Of a stretch of 15,778 nucleotides of DNA, positions 6,334-14,186 are shown in pieces (the stretch's first letter is position 1; every line of letters begins with the position of its first letter). Origin of the DNA: CAG-390 sp045633005 (GTDB lineage: Bacteria; Bacillota; Clostridia; Oscillospirales; CAG-272); contig JAZQXT010000071.1 of the NCBI GenBank assembly GCA_045633005.1, forward strand, positions 1 to 15,778, in the 5' to 3' direction. Both the position numbers and the translations under genes were made by a program. Under the pieces are notes generated by a model. The model ran no database searches. It was not told the origin of the DNA and saw only the letters and a list, made by a program, of their open reading frames with translations.

Positions 6334-7049
6334 ATTGATTCAAAATGTATTATAACGAGCTCGCGGGGGTTGAAAAAGCGTGGGACGGCGTAATCGTTTG
6401 CAAGGCCGCGGCTTACGACGAGGCGCTCCTCGATAAGCCCCGACGTATATTTTGGGAAAAGTCCTTGACCAGGAGCAAACAGTCCTCTGCCGAAAATTTG
6501 CCATTGACCGCCGTGCGCGTGGCCCGAAACCGTCATATCAATATTTTTTCCTCTTATATATTCGGGATAATATTCGGGGTGGTGGCAAAGAAGGAGCTTG
6601 TAACCGTCAAGCGCGGCGAAGCGCTCAAGCCACTCAAGGTTTGGCGCGGGTGTTTTTTTGTAAAAGCCCTGCTCCGCTTTTTGGCTGATAAAGCCCGACG
6701 TTAAACCGCCTATATGCATTCCTGCAAAGTCAACGTATGAGTCGTCAAGCAATATAACTCCCGCCTTTTCGGCGGCGGAGCGCACGAGCGGCAAAGCGTT
6801 CTGCTCGTGATTACCGAGCGACATAAAGGTTGGCGCGATCCTTGCGCATTCCATAAGCATATCGGGGCTGTTTTTCGCTTCGCTTCCGTGACCCGAAATT
6901 ATATCTCCCGGTATGAGAATGACATCGGGTGCGACCGCGCTGACCTCCTCAAGCACCTTTTCATATGCGCCGTCGTGAATGTCGGCTATAACGGCGGCTA
7001 CTGTGGGCTTGGGAATAACCGCCGATACTGTGTATTCCGTTATTTCCAT
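6318..7049 (-). CDS. Metallophosphoesterase, YkuE/YaeI-like
   Basis: The 243-residue protein has the five blocks of calcineurin-like phosphoesterases, which coordinate two metal ions: ADIHDG (Asp23, His25), PGDI (Asp49), GNHE (79-82), CHHPEYY (155-161) and GHAHGGQ (176-182). The C-terminal pattern YTSGLIEERLVVSRGL resembles the COG1408 group (YkuE, YaeI), whose members include lipid-linked pyrophosphatases such as UDP-diacylglucosamine hydrolase-like enzymes; the substrate here is unknown. Many of that group have a signal or anchor segment at the N-terminus, and none is visible here, so it is probably cytosolic. The ATG at 7049 lies one base after the coaD stop with a GGTGAG ribosome-binding site. 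An upstream GTG/ATG extension would overlap coaD and looks spurious. It is the last gene of the uvrC-rsmD-coaD unit. Confidence 0.88.
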   Translation of the reverse strand: MEITEYTVSAVIPKPTVAAVIADIHDGAYEKVLEEVSAVAPDVILIPGDIISGHGSEAKNSPDMLMECARIAPTFMSLGNHEQNALPLVRSAAEKAGVILLDDSYVDFAGMHIGGLTSGFISQKAEQGFYKKTPAPNLEWLERFAALDGYKLLLCHHPEYYPEYIRGKNIDMTVSGHAHGGQWQIFGRGLFAPGQGLFPKYTSGLIEERLVVSRGLANDYAVPRFFNPRELVIIHFESIKKSV

Positions 7050-7050
7050 A

Positions 7051-7527
7051 TCACTCACCCAAACTGCGTATATATTCAGCCGCCGCATCCGCAAGCACGC
7101 CCGACGTATCCTTGCCCGTCGCTATCATCTCGCGCACGAGCGTTGAGCTTACGTCGGTATATTCACCGTATGCGGGAAGATATACGGTCTCCGCCATAGG
7201 ATTTCTTTCGTGATTGAACACAGCCATTCCCTGCTCGTAAACAAAATCCTCTTTATTTCTGACACCCTTGACTATCGCAACGGCACCGAACGCCTCCGCA
7301 AGATCGGCAAGATATCCGCCCGCGGTGATGACCTTGACTCTGTCAATTCCCTCGGTGGTCAGCTCCGCAATACGCTTGCGCTGTGCGAAGGTGAAGCAAC
7401 CTTCCTTATCGGGATTTATCATTATCGCAACTATTACGCTGTCAAAAAGACTCGCGGCGCGCTTGATAACGTCAAGATGACCGAGCGTCATCGGGTCAAA
7501 GCTACCGGGAACTATGGCAGTTCTCAT
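7051..7527 (-). CDS. coaD: Pantetheine-phosphate adenylyltransferase
   Basis: CoaD joins ATP and 4'-phosphopantetheine to give dephospho-CoA, the penultimate step of coenzyme A synthesis, in the cytosol. The 158-residue length is normal. Seen are PGSFDPMTLGHLD (7-19, with the T-x-G-H nucleotidyltransferase motif at Thr14-His17), KGVRNKEDFVYE (87-98; most CoaD proteins have RG-[LV]-R, so Lys87 replaces Arg), and the VSSTLVRE motif (126-133). AGGAG precedes the ATG by 8 bases, and the ATG overlaps the rsmD stop (ATGA). The rsmD-coaD order is widely conserved in bacteria. Confidence 0.96.
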   Translation of the reverse strand: MRTAIVPGSFDPMTLGHLDVIKRAASLFDSVIVAIMINPDKEGCFTFAQRKRIAELTTEGIDRVKVITAGGYLADLAEAFGAVAIVKGVRNKEDFVYEQGMAVFNHERNPMAETVYLPAYGEYTDVSSTLVREMIATGKDTSGVLADAAAEYIRSLGE

Positions 7528-8093
7528 AATTCTTTCTCCTTTGGTTGAAGTATGATAACGTGCGCAACGCCGTATTTTGCGCGGCGCACTACGTCAAACG
7601 CCGCTTCAAGCGCGGCTTCTCCCCCGAAAAAATCTTCATCAGCTCCCGCTTCGCAAACGACGTAGGAACCGCCGTCGATATTTTTGCCGCGAAGGAGTGC
7701 CGAAAGCGCTTTGGGTATAGCACCAAGGGCGTAGGGTGGGTCTAAAAATACTATATCGAATCGCTCTGTGCCGAGGCGTGCGAGCTTTTCGGAAAAATCG
7801 CCGCATTCGATACGGCATTTATCCGCAAGTCTTGTTTTCTCGGCGTTTTTTCTTATTATCTCAACCGCCTTTGGCGATCTGTCGACGAACACCGCCGAGT
7901 CAGCGCCGCGCGAAAGTGCCTCAAGTCCCATTTGTCCCGAGCCCGCAAAAAGGTCGAGGACGCGCTTGCCCGATATGGAAAACTGCAATATCGAGAAGAT
8001 CGCTTCCTTTGCGCGTGCAGAGGTCGGGCGCGTTTCCTCTCCCTCAAGCGTTAAAAGATTTGCGCCCCTTGCGCTACCCGTGATTATTCTCAT
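7524..8093 (-). CDS. rsmD: 16S rRNA (guanine966-N2)-methyltransferase
   Basis: RsmD methylates G966 of 16S rRNA in the 30S subunit using SAM. From the ATG at 8093 the protein is 189 residues and begins MRIITGSARG, the normal family start. RPTSARAKEAIFSIL (22-36), the SAM loop DLFAGSGQMGLEALSRGA (47-64) and the catalytic DPPY (118-121) are all present. AGGTGAG ends 4 bases before the ATG. A GTG at 8102 overlapping the uvrC stop would add MSL but lacks its own ribosome-binding site. The gene starts 6 bases past the uvrC stop and overlaps coaD, so all three are likely co-transcribed. Confidence 0.95.
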   Translation of the reverse strand: MRIITGSARGANLLTLEGEETRPTSARAKEAIFSILQFSISGKRVLDLFAGSGQMGLEALSRGADSAVFVDRSPKAVEIIRKNAEKTRLADKCRIECGDFSEKLARLGTERFDIVFLDPPYALGAIPKALSALLRGKNIDGGSYVVCEAGADEDFFGGEAALEAAFDVVRRAKYGVAHVIILQPKEKEL

Positions 8094-8098
8094 AAGGC

Positions 8099-9961
8099 TC
8101 ACCTGCCATTCGTTTCTTTAAAATATTGTACTACGCTTTCCGCATCAGTTGCGGAAAGCCCCTTAACGGCGGCTATCTGCTCGACCGTGGCGGATCTCAA
8201 CGCCGAAAGGCTTCCGAAAGCCGCAAGCAGCTTTTTTGCCTTTACCGCGCCTATTCCGTGTATCTTTTCAAGCGAGGAATGCTTTATCGTCTTGCGCTTT
8301 GCCGCGCTCATGCGCGACACGGTGAAGCGATGCACCTCCTCTTGTATTTTATAAAGGAAAACGTACACCTCGCGCTCGCGGGCGATATTCACCTCGCCCT
8401 CGCGTGTAACGAGAGCGCGCGTTTTGTGGTAATCATCCTTTACCATACCCGCAAGCGGGATGTTTATTCCCATTTCATCCGCCACTTCAAGTGCGGTGGA
8501 AAGCTGAGCCGCACCGCCGTCAAGAAGGATGAGATCGGGCACCCTTGCAAACGCGCCGTCCACATCGGAAAGATGCGAAAATCTGCGCCGCAACGCCTCA
8601 CGCAACGAGCCGTAATCGTCCGCGCCGTCCGTGGTGGTTATCTTAAAGGTGCGGTAGTCGCTCTTTACGAATTTTCCGCCCTCCAGAACTATCATTCCTG
8701 CGGTTATATGCTCGCTGCCGAGGTTTGAAATATCGTAGGATTCTATCCTATCGGGCACGACCTCAAGCGAAAGAAGCTGGGCAAGGCGAACCGTGGCGCT
8801 ATCGCCCTTTTCGCTGTCCCGACGGTATTTGAGTGCCGCCTGACGTGCGTTCTCGTCAGCCATAACGCAGAGCTTTTTGTTGTCGCCCTTTTGCGGAACG
8901 CTTACGCTGATCTTTCTTCCCTTTTCGTTCATTTCGGTCAAAAGAGACGAAAGAAGCGCGGTTTCCTCCTCGCTTGCGTCAAAGCCCACAAGAAGCCTTG
9001 GCGGAACGTCTTGCGAGGTCTTATAATGCTCGTAAAGCAAGGAAACGAGGGCTTGCGCGTCGGCAATAACGTCCGCGCCCATCGTAAAATCTATCTTGTC
9101 TATCAGCATTCCCTTGCGTATGCGTAAAAGCGAAAGTGCTGAGCATACCTCGTCCGCGTAAAAGCCGATAGCATCCTGATCCGTATCGGGGGCGGCGACC
9201 GCCTTTTGCTTTTGTGAAAGCTTCGAGAGGGCGTTTACGGTGTCGCGGCATTTTGCCGCAAGCTCGTATTGCTCGTTTTCGGCGTACTCAAGCATTTTTT
9301 CCTCAAGCTCGCGCCTTACCGATGCCGTATTTCCGCGCAAGACCTCGCACGCTGTGGCTATAGCGGAGTTATACTCCTCCGCCCCGACCTTACCCGTGCA
9401 AACGCCGCGACATTGTCCTATCTGATAGTATATACAAGGGCGTACCTTGCCTATATCTCGCGGGAAGCGGTGCTTGCAGGACGGAAGTCCAAGCGCCTTA
9501 TTAACGAAATCTATAGTGGAATAAACTATACCCGTGCCCGAATACGGGCCGAAGTATTTACCGTCGCTCTCGCGCTTGCGGCTCATAATAAAGCGTGGAT
9601 ATTCGCCCGCCGTAAGCTTTATAAACGGGTACGACTTTGCATCCTTTAAGCGAATATTATACCGTGGATTATGTTGTTTAATGAGTGTGTTTTCAAGGGT
9701 GAGCGCTTCGATCTCCGTGTCGCAATGAATGCACTCAAAGCGATAAACGCTCCTGACCATTCGCTCGGTCTTGGCGTTTTTCTCACCCAGACGGAAGTAC
9801 TGCGATACCCTGTCGCGCAGATGCCGCGATTTACCGACGTAAATTATCTTGTCGCCCGCGTCGCGCATAATATAAACCCCTGGCTCCTCGGGGAGAGCCA
9901 ACGCCTCCTTAAGAAGCGCCACTCTGCGCTCCTCCTGCTTTGGTGTCAACGACGAGTTCAA
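8099..9961 (-). CDS. uvrC: Excinuclease ABC subunit C
   Basis: UvrC makes both incisions around damaged DNA after loading by UvrA and UvrB. The 620-residue protein is complete. The GIY-YIG nuclease domain comes first (GVY 28-30, YVG 41-43). Then Cys162, Cys176, Cys184 and Cys188 follow the spacing of the UvrC iron-sulfur ligands. The UVR (UvrB-binding) helix hairpin is at about 215-250, and the RNase H-like 5' nuclease at about 405-550 (ESYDISNLGSEH with Asp410, DDY 448-450, LLDGG with Asp481, EVHRFTV with His544). Two helix-hairpin-helix motifs end it (562-615). The start is a TTG, supported by AGAGGGG 7 bases upstream; no ATG fits the family N-terminus. It lies 26 bases after the ptsH terminator. 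Confidence 0.96.
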   Translation of the reverse strand: MNSSLTPKQEERRVALLKEALALPEEPGVYIMRDAGDKIIYVGKSRHLRDRVSQYFRLGEKNAKTERMVRSVYRFECIHCDTEIEALTLENTLIKQHNPRYNIRLKDAKSYPFIKLTAGEYPRFIMSRKRESDGKYFGPYSGTGIVYSTIDFVNKALGLPSCKHRFPRDIGKVRPCIYYQIGQCRGVCTGKVGAEEYNSAIATACEVLRGNTASVRRELEEKMLEYAENEQYELAAKCRDTVNALSKLSQKQKAVAAPDTDQDAIGFYADEVCSALSLLRIRKGMLIDKIDFTMGADVIADAQALVSLLYEHYKTSQDVPPRLLVGFDASEEETALLSSLLTEMNEKGRKISVSVPQKGDNKKLCVMADENARQAALKYRRDSEKGDSATVRLAQLLSLEVVPDRIESYDISNLGSEHITAGMIVLEGGKFVKSDYRTFKITTTDGADDYGSLREALRRRFSHLSDVDGAFARVPDLILLDGGAAQLSTALEVADEMGINIPLAGMVKDDYHKTRALVTREGEVNIAREREVYVFLYKIQEEVHRFTVSRMSAAKRKTIKHSSLEKIHGIGAVKAKKLLAAFGSLSALRSATVEQIAAVKGLSATDAESVVQYFKETNGR

Positions 9962-9987
9962 GGTATCCCCTCTCTTTCCGTAATTTC

Positions 9988-10017
9988 AAAAAAGGCGGGA
10001 AAACCAAGCCTCCCGCC
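9988..10017 (-). terminator. Intrinsic terminator after ptsH
   Basis: On the minus strand GGCGGGA (10011-10017) pairs perfectly with TCCCGCC (9994-10000) across a 10-base loop and is followed by six T (9988-9993). It lies 21 bases after the ptsH stop and only 26 bases before the uvrC start, so it separates ptsH from uvrC unless it is leaky. Confidence 0.9.
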
Positions 10018-10038
10018 TATTAATAAAAATCTTATTTT

Positions 10039-10302
10039 TTAATCTGCAAAGCCCGTGTTTACGAGCATTTCAAGCCCGTCGAGCGCCGCCTTTTCATCCT
10101 CGCCGTCAGCAACGAGAGTGATAGTCATTCCCTTAGCTATGCCAATGGAAAGAACGCCCAAAAGGCTCTTCGCATTTACCTTGCGGTCATCCTTAACAAC
10201 CCAGATCGAGCTTTTATAGGAATTAGCCTTCTGTATGAAAAATGTTGCAGGTCTTGCGTGCAGACCACCGTTGTTAGTTATTGTAACATCTCGTTGAATC
10301 AT
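10039..10302 (-). CDS. ptsH: HPr phosphocarrier protein
   Basis: The 87-residue protein is a typical HPr. Residues 13-19 read GLHARPA, with active-site His15 and Arg17, which takes phosphate from enzyme I and passes it to PTS sugar transporters. Ser46 in KVNAKSLLGVL is the HPr kinase site used in Gram-positive catabolite repression through CcpA. His15 rules out the regulatory paralogue Crh, and no enzyme I gene (ptsI) is next to it. AGGAG lies 7 bases before the ATG at 10302. A longer in-frame extension is AT-rich leader and promoter sequence, not coding. The gene has its own promoter and terminator and is probably monocistronic. Confidence 0.95.
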   Translation of the reverse strand: MIQRDVTITNNGGLHARPATFFIQKANSYKSSIWVVKDDRKVNAKSLLGVLSIGIAKGMTITLVADGEDEKAALDGLEMLVNTGFAD

Positions 10303-10348
10303 ATCAGACTCCTTTTTATTAAGCAGACATCTTGTCAATAATAGCTTT

Positions 10349-10377
10349 ATTATACCATCTCTTTGAGAAAATTGCAA
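10349..10377 (-). promoter_or_regulatory. Predicted sigma-A promoter of ptsH
   Basis: On the minus strand TTGCAA (10372-10377), a 17-base spacer and a perfect TATAAT (10349-10354) give a start near 10342 and a leader of about 40 bases ending in the AGGAG site. The spacer contains no obvious hairpin. Confidence 0.75.
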
Positions 10378-10459
10378 TAGTAATTTTATTAAAATTTTGT
10401 TTAAAAATAAGTAAAATTTGCTATTTTTATACAAAAAAGGCGAGCGGGTGCTAATTTTA

Positions 10460-10957
10460 CTACTCTGCGCCCTTGACAGTATTGACTTTTGTTACAACAA
10501 CGGTCATATCTACGGTGTCCGTATGCAGTTCAAGAACTGCGCCCGCGCAGATATGCTCCCCATTGGCTGCGGTATATCTTCCGCCGTTTACCGACAGATC
10601 GCAAAGTATCTCTCCGTCAATATCAACAAGCGTTTTTTCGGGATAATGTACGGATATAAGCTCCCCCTCCTCATTCTCGGCGTAGAACACCGCGGGGGTG
10701 ATATTAACAGAGGAAAGAGTTCCCAAAAATTCAAAATCCGAAAGGAATACCTTTTCATTTTCCTCAAGCATATCGTAGGTATTATATCGTACGGACGCCA
10801 CGCGAAAGCTGACACTGCAGGCTGCGTCGTTTTGAGTGAACAAACCCTTATCAAGAGTATACCTAAACACTCCCGTTAATATGATTGCCAAAACCGCAAC
10901 GATTATTACGATATCCATAACGCCGAATTTGCGGCGTGCCTGTGCATCCTTAACCAT
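10460..10957 (-). CDS. DUF4330-like single-pass membrane protein (second copy)
   Basis: The 165-residue protein starts at the ATG at 10957, with GGGAGGT 8 bases upstream; the ATG lies inside the end of the preceding gene (8-base overlap). A short basic head (about 11 residues) is followed by one membrane segment, FGVMDIVIIVAVLAIILTGV (11-30), and a soluble domain of about 130 residues, probably outside the cell. The head, the Asp just before the membrane helix and the beta-rich C-terminal part resemble DUF4330 proteins, whose role is unknown. Its layout matches the neighbour upstream, so the two are likely diverged tandem paralogues. No catalytic motif is visible. No convincing terminator follows; an imperfect 11-base inverted repeat lies at 10411-10421 and 10450-10460. 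Confidence 0.75.
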   Translation of the reverse strand: MVKDAQARRKFGVMDIVIIVAVLAIILTGVFRYTLDKGLFTQNDAACSVSFRVASVRYNTYDMLEENEKVFLSDFEFLGTLSSVNITPAVFYAENEEGELISVHYPEKTLVDIDGEILCDLSVNGGRYTAANGEHICAGAVLELHTDTVDMTVVVTKVNTVKGAE

Positions 10958-11510
10958 TTGCAGAACCTCCCTTCGGAGCGTTATCAACGACTATGCTGAC
11001 GCATTCGCCCTTGCCCTCAAAACCCGGAAGATCAATAAAGTACTCCGCACCGACGGCGATTCGCTGACCGTCCACAAGATATCCCTTTACTTCATCTATC
11101 CTCGCCTCTGCCGTGATGGTAAGCAAAACGTTCGACAGAGTCGGATGCTCGGACGACACCACTTCCTTTGATACGGGGTCATAGCTGACTTCAAAATAGC
11201 TGTCAACCTCTACTCCCGCCGCAATGTTGCCGAGCGAATAACCGTTTTCATCTATAACGGCAGCTCCTACGGCTATATTGGCGGCAAGCGCAGGGTCGAT
11301 CCCCTGAAGCTCTATGGTATAGGTTATCGAGGTCTTTTTCGTGGAAAAAGAAATATCAAGTCCGCCCGCATAAGCAAAAACGATAACGGTAATGAGAGCG
11401 GCAACGACAACGAGAATGATCGCGTCTATCAGGCTAAAACGTTTTTTTTCGCCGCTGCGCCGCGATGGTTTCTTTTGTTCTTCGTTATCAAAATTCAACT
11501 CTTCGTTCAT
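10950..11510 (-). CDS. DUF4330-like single-pass membrane protein (first copy)
   Basis: The 186-residue protein has an acidic then basic cytosolic head (about 25 residues), one membrane helix starting FSLIDAIILVVVAALITVIV (25-44) and an exported domain of about 135 residues. The sequence F-S-L-I-D-A-I-I-L just ahead of the helix parallels F-G-V-M-D-I-V-I-I in the next gene. Regular beta-strand spacing and V-G-A / V-G-x-E-Y turns are seen. AGGAGA lies 9 bases before the ATG, one base after the stop of the polymerase gene. Position between a polysaccharide polymerase/ligase and its own paralogue suggests a cell-envelope role. The DUF4330 name is a resemblance judged by eye. Confidence 0.7.
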   Translation of the reverse strand: MNEELNFDNEEQKKPSRRSGEKKRFSLIDAIILVVVAALITVIVFAYAGGLDISFSTKKTSITYTIELQGIDPALAANIAVGAAVIDENGYSLGNIAAGVEVDSYFEVSYDPVSKEVVSSEHPTLSNVLLTITAEARIDEVKGYLVDGQRIAVGAEYFIDLPGFEGKGECVSIVVDNAPKGGSANG

Positions 11511-11511
11511 T

Positions 11512-13476
11512 TTAAGACTCTCCTTTTCTAAAATTTATTGTAAGCTCCGCGCTGTCGGACGAGGTAGCCCCGTGGCACGGAATAGCCGCCTCGCTCAGCC
11601 TGATATCCTCGCGCCCTACGTTGACTGCCGCAGAAGCAAGACCGAGAAACGCCCAAAATACGAACATAATACGGTAATTATACCAAACATAATCAGACAA
11701 TCCGAAAACGAGTATTGCGACGATTCCCGCAAAGCAACCGACGGCGATAAGCCTCGTTTCGTCATCTGCGAGGGCGTCGAATCGGTGTGAATACACCTTT
11801 TGAGCGGCAAGCAACACCGCACCAATAAGAAACACCAAGCCCACGACCCCTACCTGAATAAGTATCTGAAGATACAAGCTGTGTGCGTGAGGCACGTCCT
11901 CGATGCCTGCCGTGGCAAAATTGATATATACGGAGCGGAAATTCATCTCCCCTGCACCGATTCCGCACGCCCAGCTTTCACGAAGCATACTACCGACGCC
12001 CTCCCATATAGAAACTCGATAATGGTTGGAGCTATCGGCGAGTGTAAAGATATTTCCCGCCCTCGCGCCGAAGGTGTTCGGGAACACCCACGAGCCGATC
12101 GCAACGAGTGCGGCAACAGGCGGCACGGCGAGAAGATTTCGCACGCCTATCGATACTAACAGCAGGACGAGAGCGGCGCTGAGCCCTAACCACGCACCGC
12201 GCGACCAAGTAAATATCACGCAGGCAAGCATAATAGCCGCGCAAAGCGCACAAAGGACCTTTACGCTCCTATCCTTATGATAAAAGCAAACTGCTAACGT
12301 AACCGGAATAACGATAACGAGATACGATGCAAGCACGTTGGGATTTTCAAAAACCGACGTCGCTCTGCCCGCTATACCGCCAAAGAAGGATGTGTCGATC
12401 CAATCGAGCTTTGCAAATCCGAAAAGGAACTCGGTGAAGCCAATAAACGCCGTAACGGTTGCCGAGGTTATAGACAACGCCAAGGTGATATTGAGCCAAT
12501 TTCGTGAACGAATGAGATTTGATGCAAGAAAATATATCAGCATAAGACCCGAGGAAAGCAACGCCTCGTTAGTGCCTGCCCGTCCGCTTGGGGTTATTCC
12601 CGAAAGCAAAGTAACGAGCCAGAAGAACAGCACGAAAAGGTCTGCTATCTCAAAGGAAACGGTGCGTTTTCCGCGAAGAAGCTTAATAAGGTAGCTAAAA
12701 GCGGTAAACACAACGAGAATGGCAAGAGTAAGTGAAGGATGATCGACCATCCCCAAGAACGGAACGGATGCAAAAGCGATAACGACTCCCGCCTCGGGAT
12801 AGCTCATAAGAAGCCAGAGAAATATCAGCGTGGCAAGACCGACGATAATGTACAACGGATCGACAAAATAGGTAAGCGTACCAAACGCAAGACCTGCTAC
12901 GACGGAAACGCTGTGATATCGGACGTCAACGGTCTCCTTTTCAAAAGCAACCGACGGTATTCCGAACACTCTTACCAAGAGAGGTCTTAACATTCTGCTC
13001 GTGCCGAGCGCTTCGGCAAGGCAACGCGAGCTAAAGAGCATTGGAACGGATACGGATGCAACGACGATACCAACTATCAAATCCCGTGCAGCTGCGTTCT
13101 CGGTAAGCAGTGCGTAGACCTTGAGCAAATAGACGACTACGGTATATATACCGAAGGAGGCGAAAAACATACCGTATATTTTAAGCGGTATAGCCAGCAA
13201 CCACTGCGAGAGTGACGATATTGTATTTATAAGGAGTGAATTTTCAAACTGGCGCGAAATCATTCGCTTAAAACGTCGAAAAACGCCTTTATTGTCGGTG
13301 GCGGTGGACGATATTACTCTGCGAACGGTAGAGCCTTCAAACGCCTTTTCACTTTTATTGTATCCCGTAACAAGCGAGAAGAGTGCGCCTTTCTTGAAAG
13401 CGGAAGCCAGCTTATCACACCACCGTTGAAGCGCTGAAAGTATCATACCGCGGCTCGTTTTCATACCATTCTTCAT
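11512..13476 (-). CDS. O-antigen ligase/polymerase-like membrane protein (Wzy_C family)
   Basis: The 654-residue protein has a basic cytosolic N-terminus of about 90 residues and about 12 membrane segments. Motifs of the O-antigen ligase/IctB-like group are RATSVFENPNVLASYL (371-386), FTWSRGAWLGL (422-432), SNHYRVSIWEG (483-493), GIGAGEMNF and PHAHSLYLQI (529-538); the last segments form the large extracellular loop with Arg and His. Such proteins join or polymerise lipid-linked glycans outside the membrane, and the substrate here is unknown. A Gram-positive cell has no LPS, so teichuronic-type or capsule glycan is the likely target. AAGGAGGT lies 7 bases before the ATG. It sits 23 bases after trmD and 1 base before the first DUF4330-like gene, so all appear to be one transcript. 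Confidence 0.85.
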   Translation of the reverse strand: MKNGMKTSRGMILSALQRWCDKLASAFKKGALFSLVTGYNKSEKAFEGSTVRRVISSTATDNKGVFRRFKRMISRQFENSLLINTISSLSQWLLAIPLKIYGMFFASFGIYTVVVYLLKVYALLTENAAARDLIVGIVVASVSVPMLFSSRCLAEALGTSRMLRPLLVRVFGIPSVAFEKETVDVRYHSVSVVAGLAFGTLTYFVDPLYIIVGLATLIFLWLLMSYPEAGVVIAFASVPFLGMVDHPSLTLAILVVFTAFSYLIKLLRGKRTVSFEIADLFVLFFWLVTLLSGITPSGRAGTNEALLSSGLMLIYFLASNLIRSRNWLNITLALSITSATVTAFIGFTEFLFGFAKLDWIDTSFFGGIAGRATSVFENPNVLASYLVIVIPVTLAVCFYHKDRSVKVLCALCAAIMLACVIFTWSRGAWLGLSAALVLLLVSIGVRNLLAVPPVAALVAIGSWVFPNTFGARAGNIFTLADSSNHYRVSIWEGVGSMLRESWACGIGAGEMNFRSVYINFATAGIEDVPHAHSLYLQILIQVGVVGLVFLIGAVLLAAQKVYSHRFDALADDETRLIAVGCFAGIVAILVFGLSDYVWYNYRIMFVFWAFLGLASAAVNVGREDIRLSEAAIPCHGATSSDSAELTINFRKGES

Positions 13477-13499
13477 AATTCGTACCTCCTTTCGACAGT

Positions 13500-14186
13500 T
13501 TATTTTTTAAGAAGATCGGGGCGCTTTGCTTCCGTAAGCTCGAGCGCCTTTTCGTAACGCCATTTTTCGATGTTGGCGTGATGCCCCGAAAGCAAAACGT
13601 CGGGAACCTTTTGACCGTGAAACTCATATGGTCTCGTATATTGCGGATATTCAAGCATTCCGCACGCGATGCTCTCGCTTTCGTAGCATTCGGGCGCGGC
13701 AAGAACGCCGTCGATAAGACGGGAAACGCAATCCACGAGAATGCACGCGGGTATCTCGCCGCCCGTCAGAACGTAATCGCCGACGGATATTTCCTCGTCC
13801 ACGATCTCATCAAGCACTCTTTGGTCGATGCCCTCGTAATGTCCGCAAAGGATAATAAGCCTTTCGTAATCGCGCACAAGCTCCTCGGCTCTGTTTTGCG
13901 TAAGCAACGCCCCCTTGGGCGACATATATATAACTCTCGTTTTAAGCTCGGCGGCTTCGCTCTTTACGGCAGAATAGCAATTATATACGGGGGGAGCAGC
14001 CATAAGCATTCCCTTGCCGCCGCCGTACGGCGTATCGTCAACACGCCTGTTCTTGTCCTCGCTGTAATCCCTTATGTTGTGAGCCTTTATCTCAATAAAT
14101 CCCGCTTTTCTGGCACGTCCGATGATACTCTCGGAAAGCACCGTATCAACAAGTTCGGGAAACAGCGTCATTATATCAAATCTCAT
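13500..14186 (-). CDS. trmD: tRNA (guanine37-N1)-methyltransferase
   Basis: TrmD methylates G37 next to the anticodon, preventing frameshifts. The 228-residue protein has the SPOUT trefoil-knot elements: DDTPYGGGKGMLM (50-62), MSPKG (88-92), LCGHYEGIDQRV (113-124), SVGDYVLTGGE (134-144) and LEYPQYTRP (178-186), then DVLLSGHHANIEKWR (196-210). It ends at KRPDLLKK, shorter than the 240-255 residues common elsewhere. By hand alignment the proposed general base, Asp169 of E. coli TrmD, falls on Glu171 here. The ATG overlaps the rimM stop by one base (TGATG). Neither rpsP upstream nor rplS downstream, its usual Firmicute neighbours, is present. Confidence 0.97.
   Translation of the reverse strand: MRFDIMTLFPELVDTVLSESIIGRARKAGFIEIKAHNIRDYSEDKNRRVDDTPYGGGKGMLMAAPPVYNCYSAVKSEAAELKTRVIYMSPKGALLTQNRAEELVRDYERLIILCGHYEGIDQRVLDEIVDEEISVGDYVLTGGEIPACILVDCVSRLIDGVLAAPECYESESIACGMLEYPQYTRPYEFHGQKVPDVLLSGHHANIEKWRYEKALELTEAKRPDLLKK

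Noticed and set aside
10303..10434. A 44-residue N-terminal extension of HPr
   Set aside because: It includes the promoter and AGGAG site; HPr proteins start 14 residues before the active His, as they do from 10302.
10411..10460. Inverted repeat as a terminator for the DUF4330 operon
   Set aside because: The 11-base arms have one mismatch, are AT-rich, and enclose a 28-base loop, so the stem is too weak to call; it is mentioned only as a possibility.
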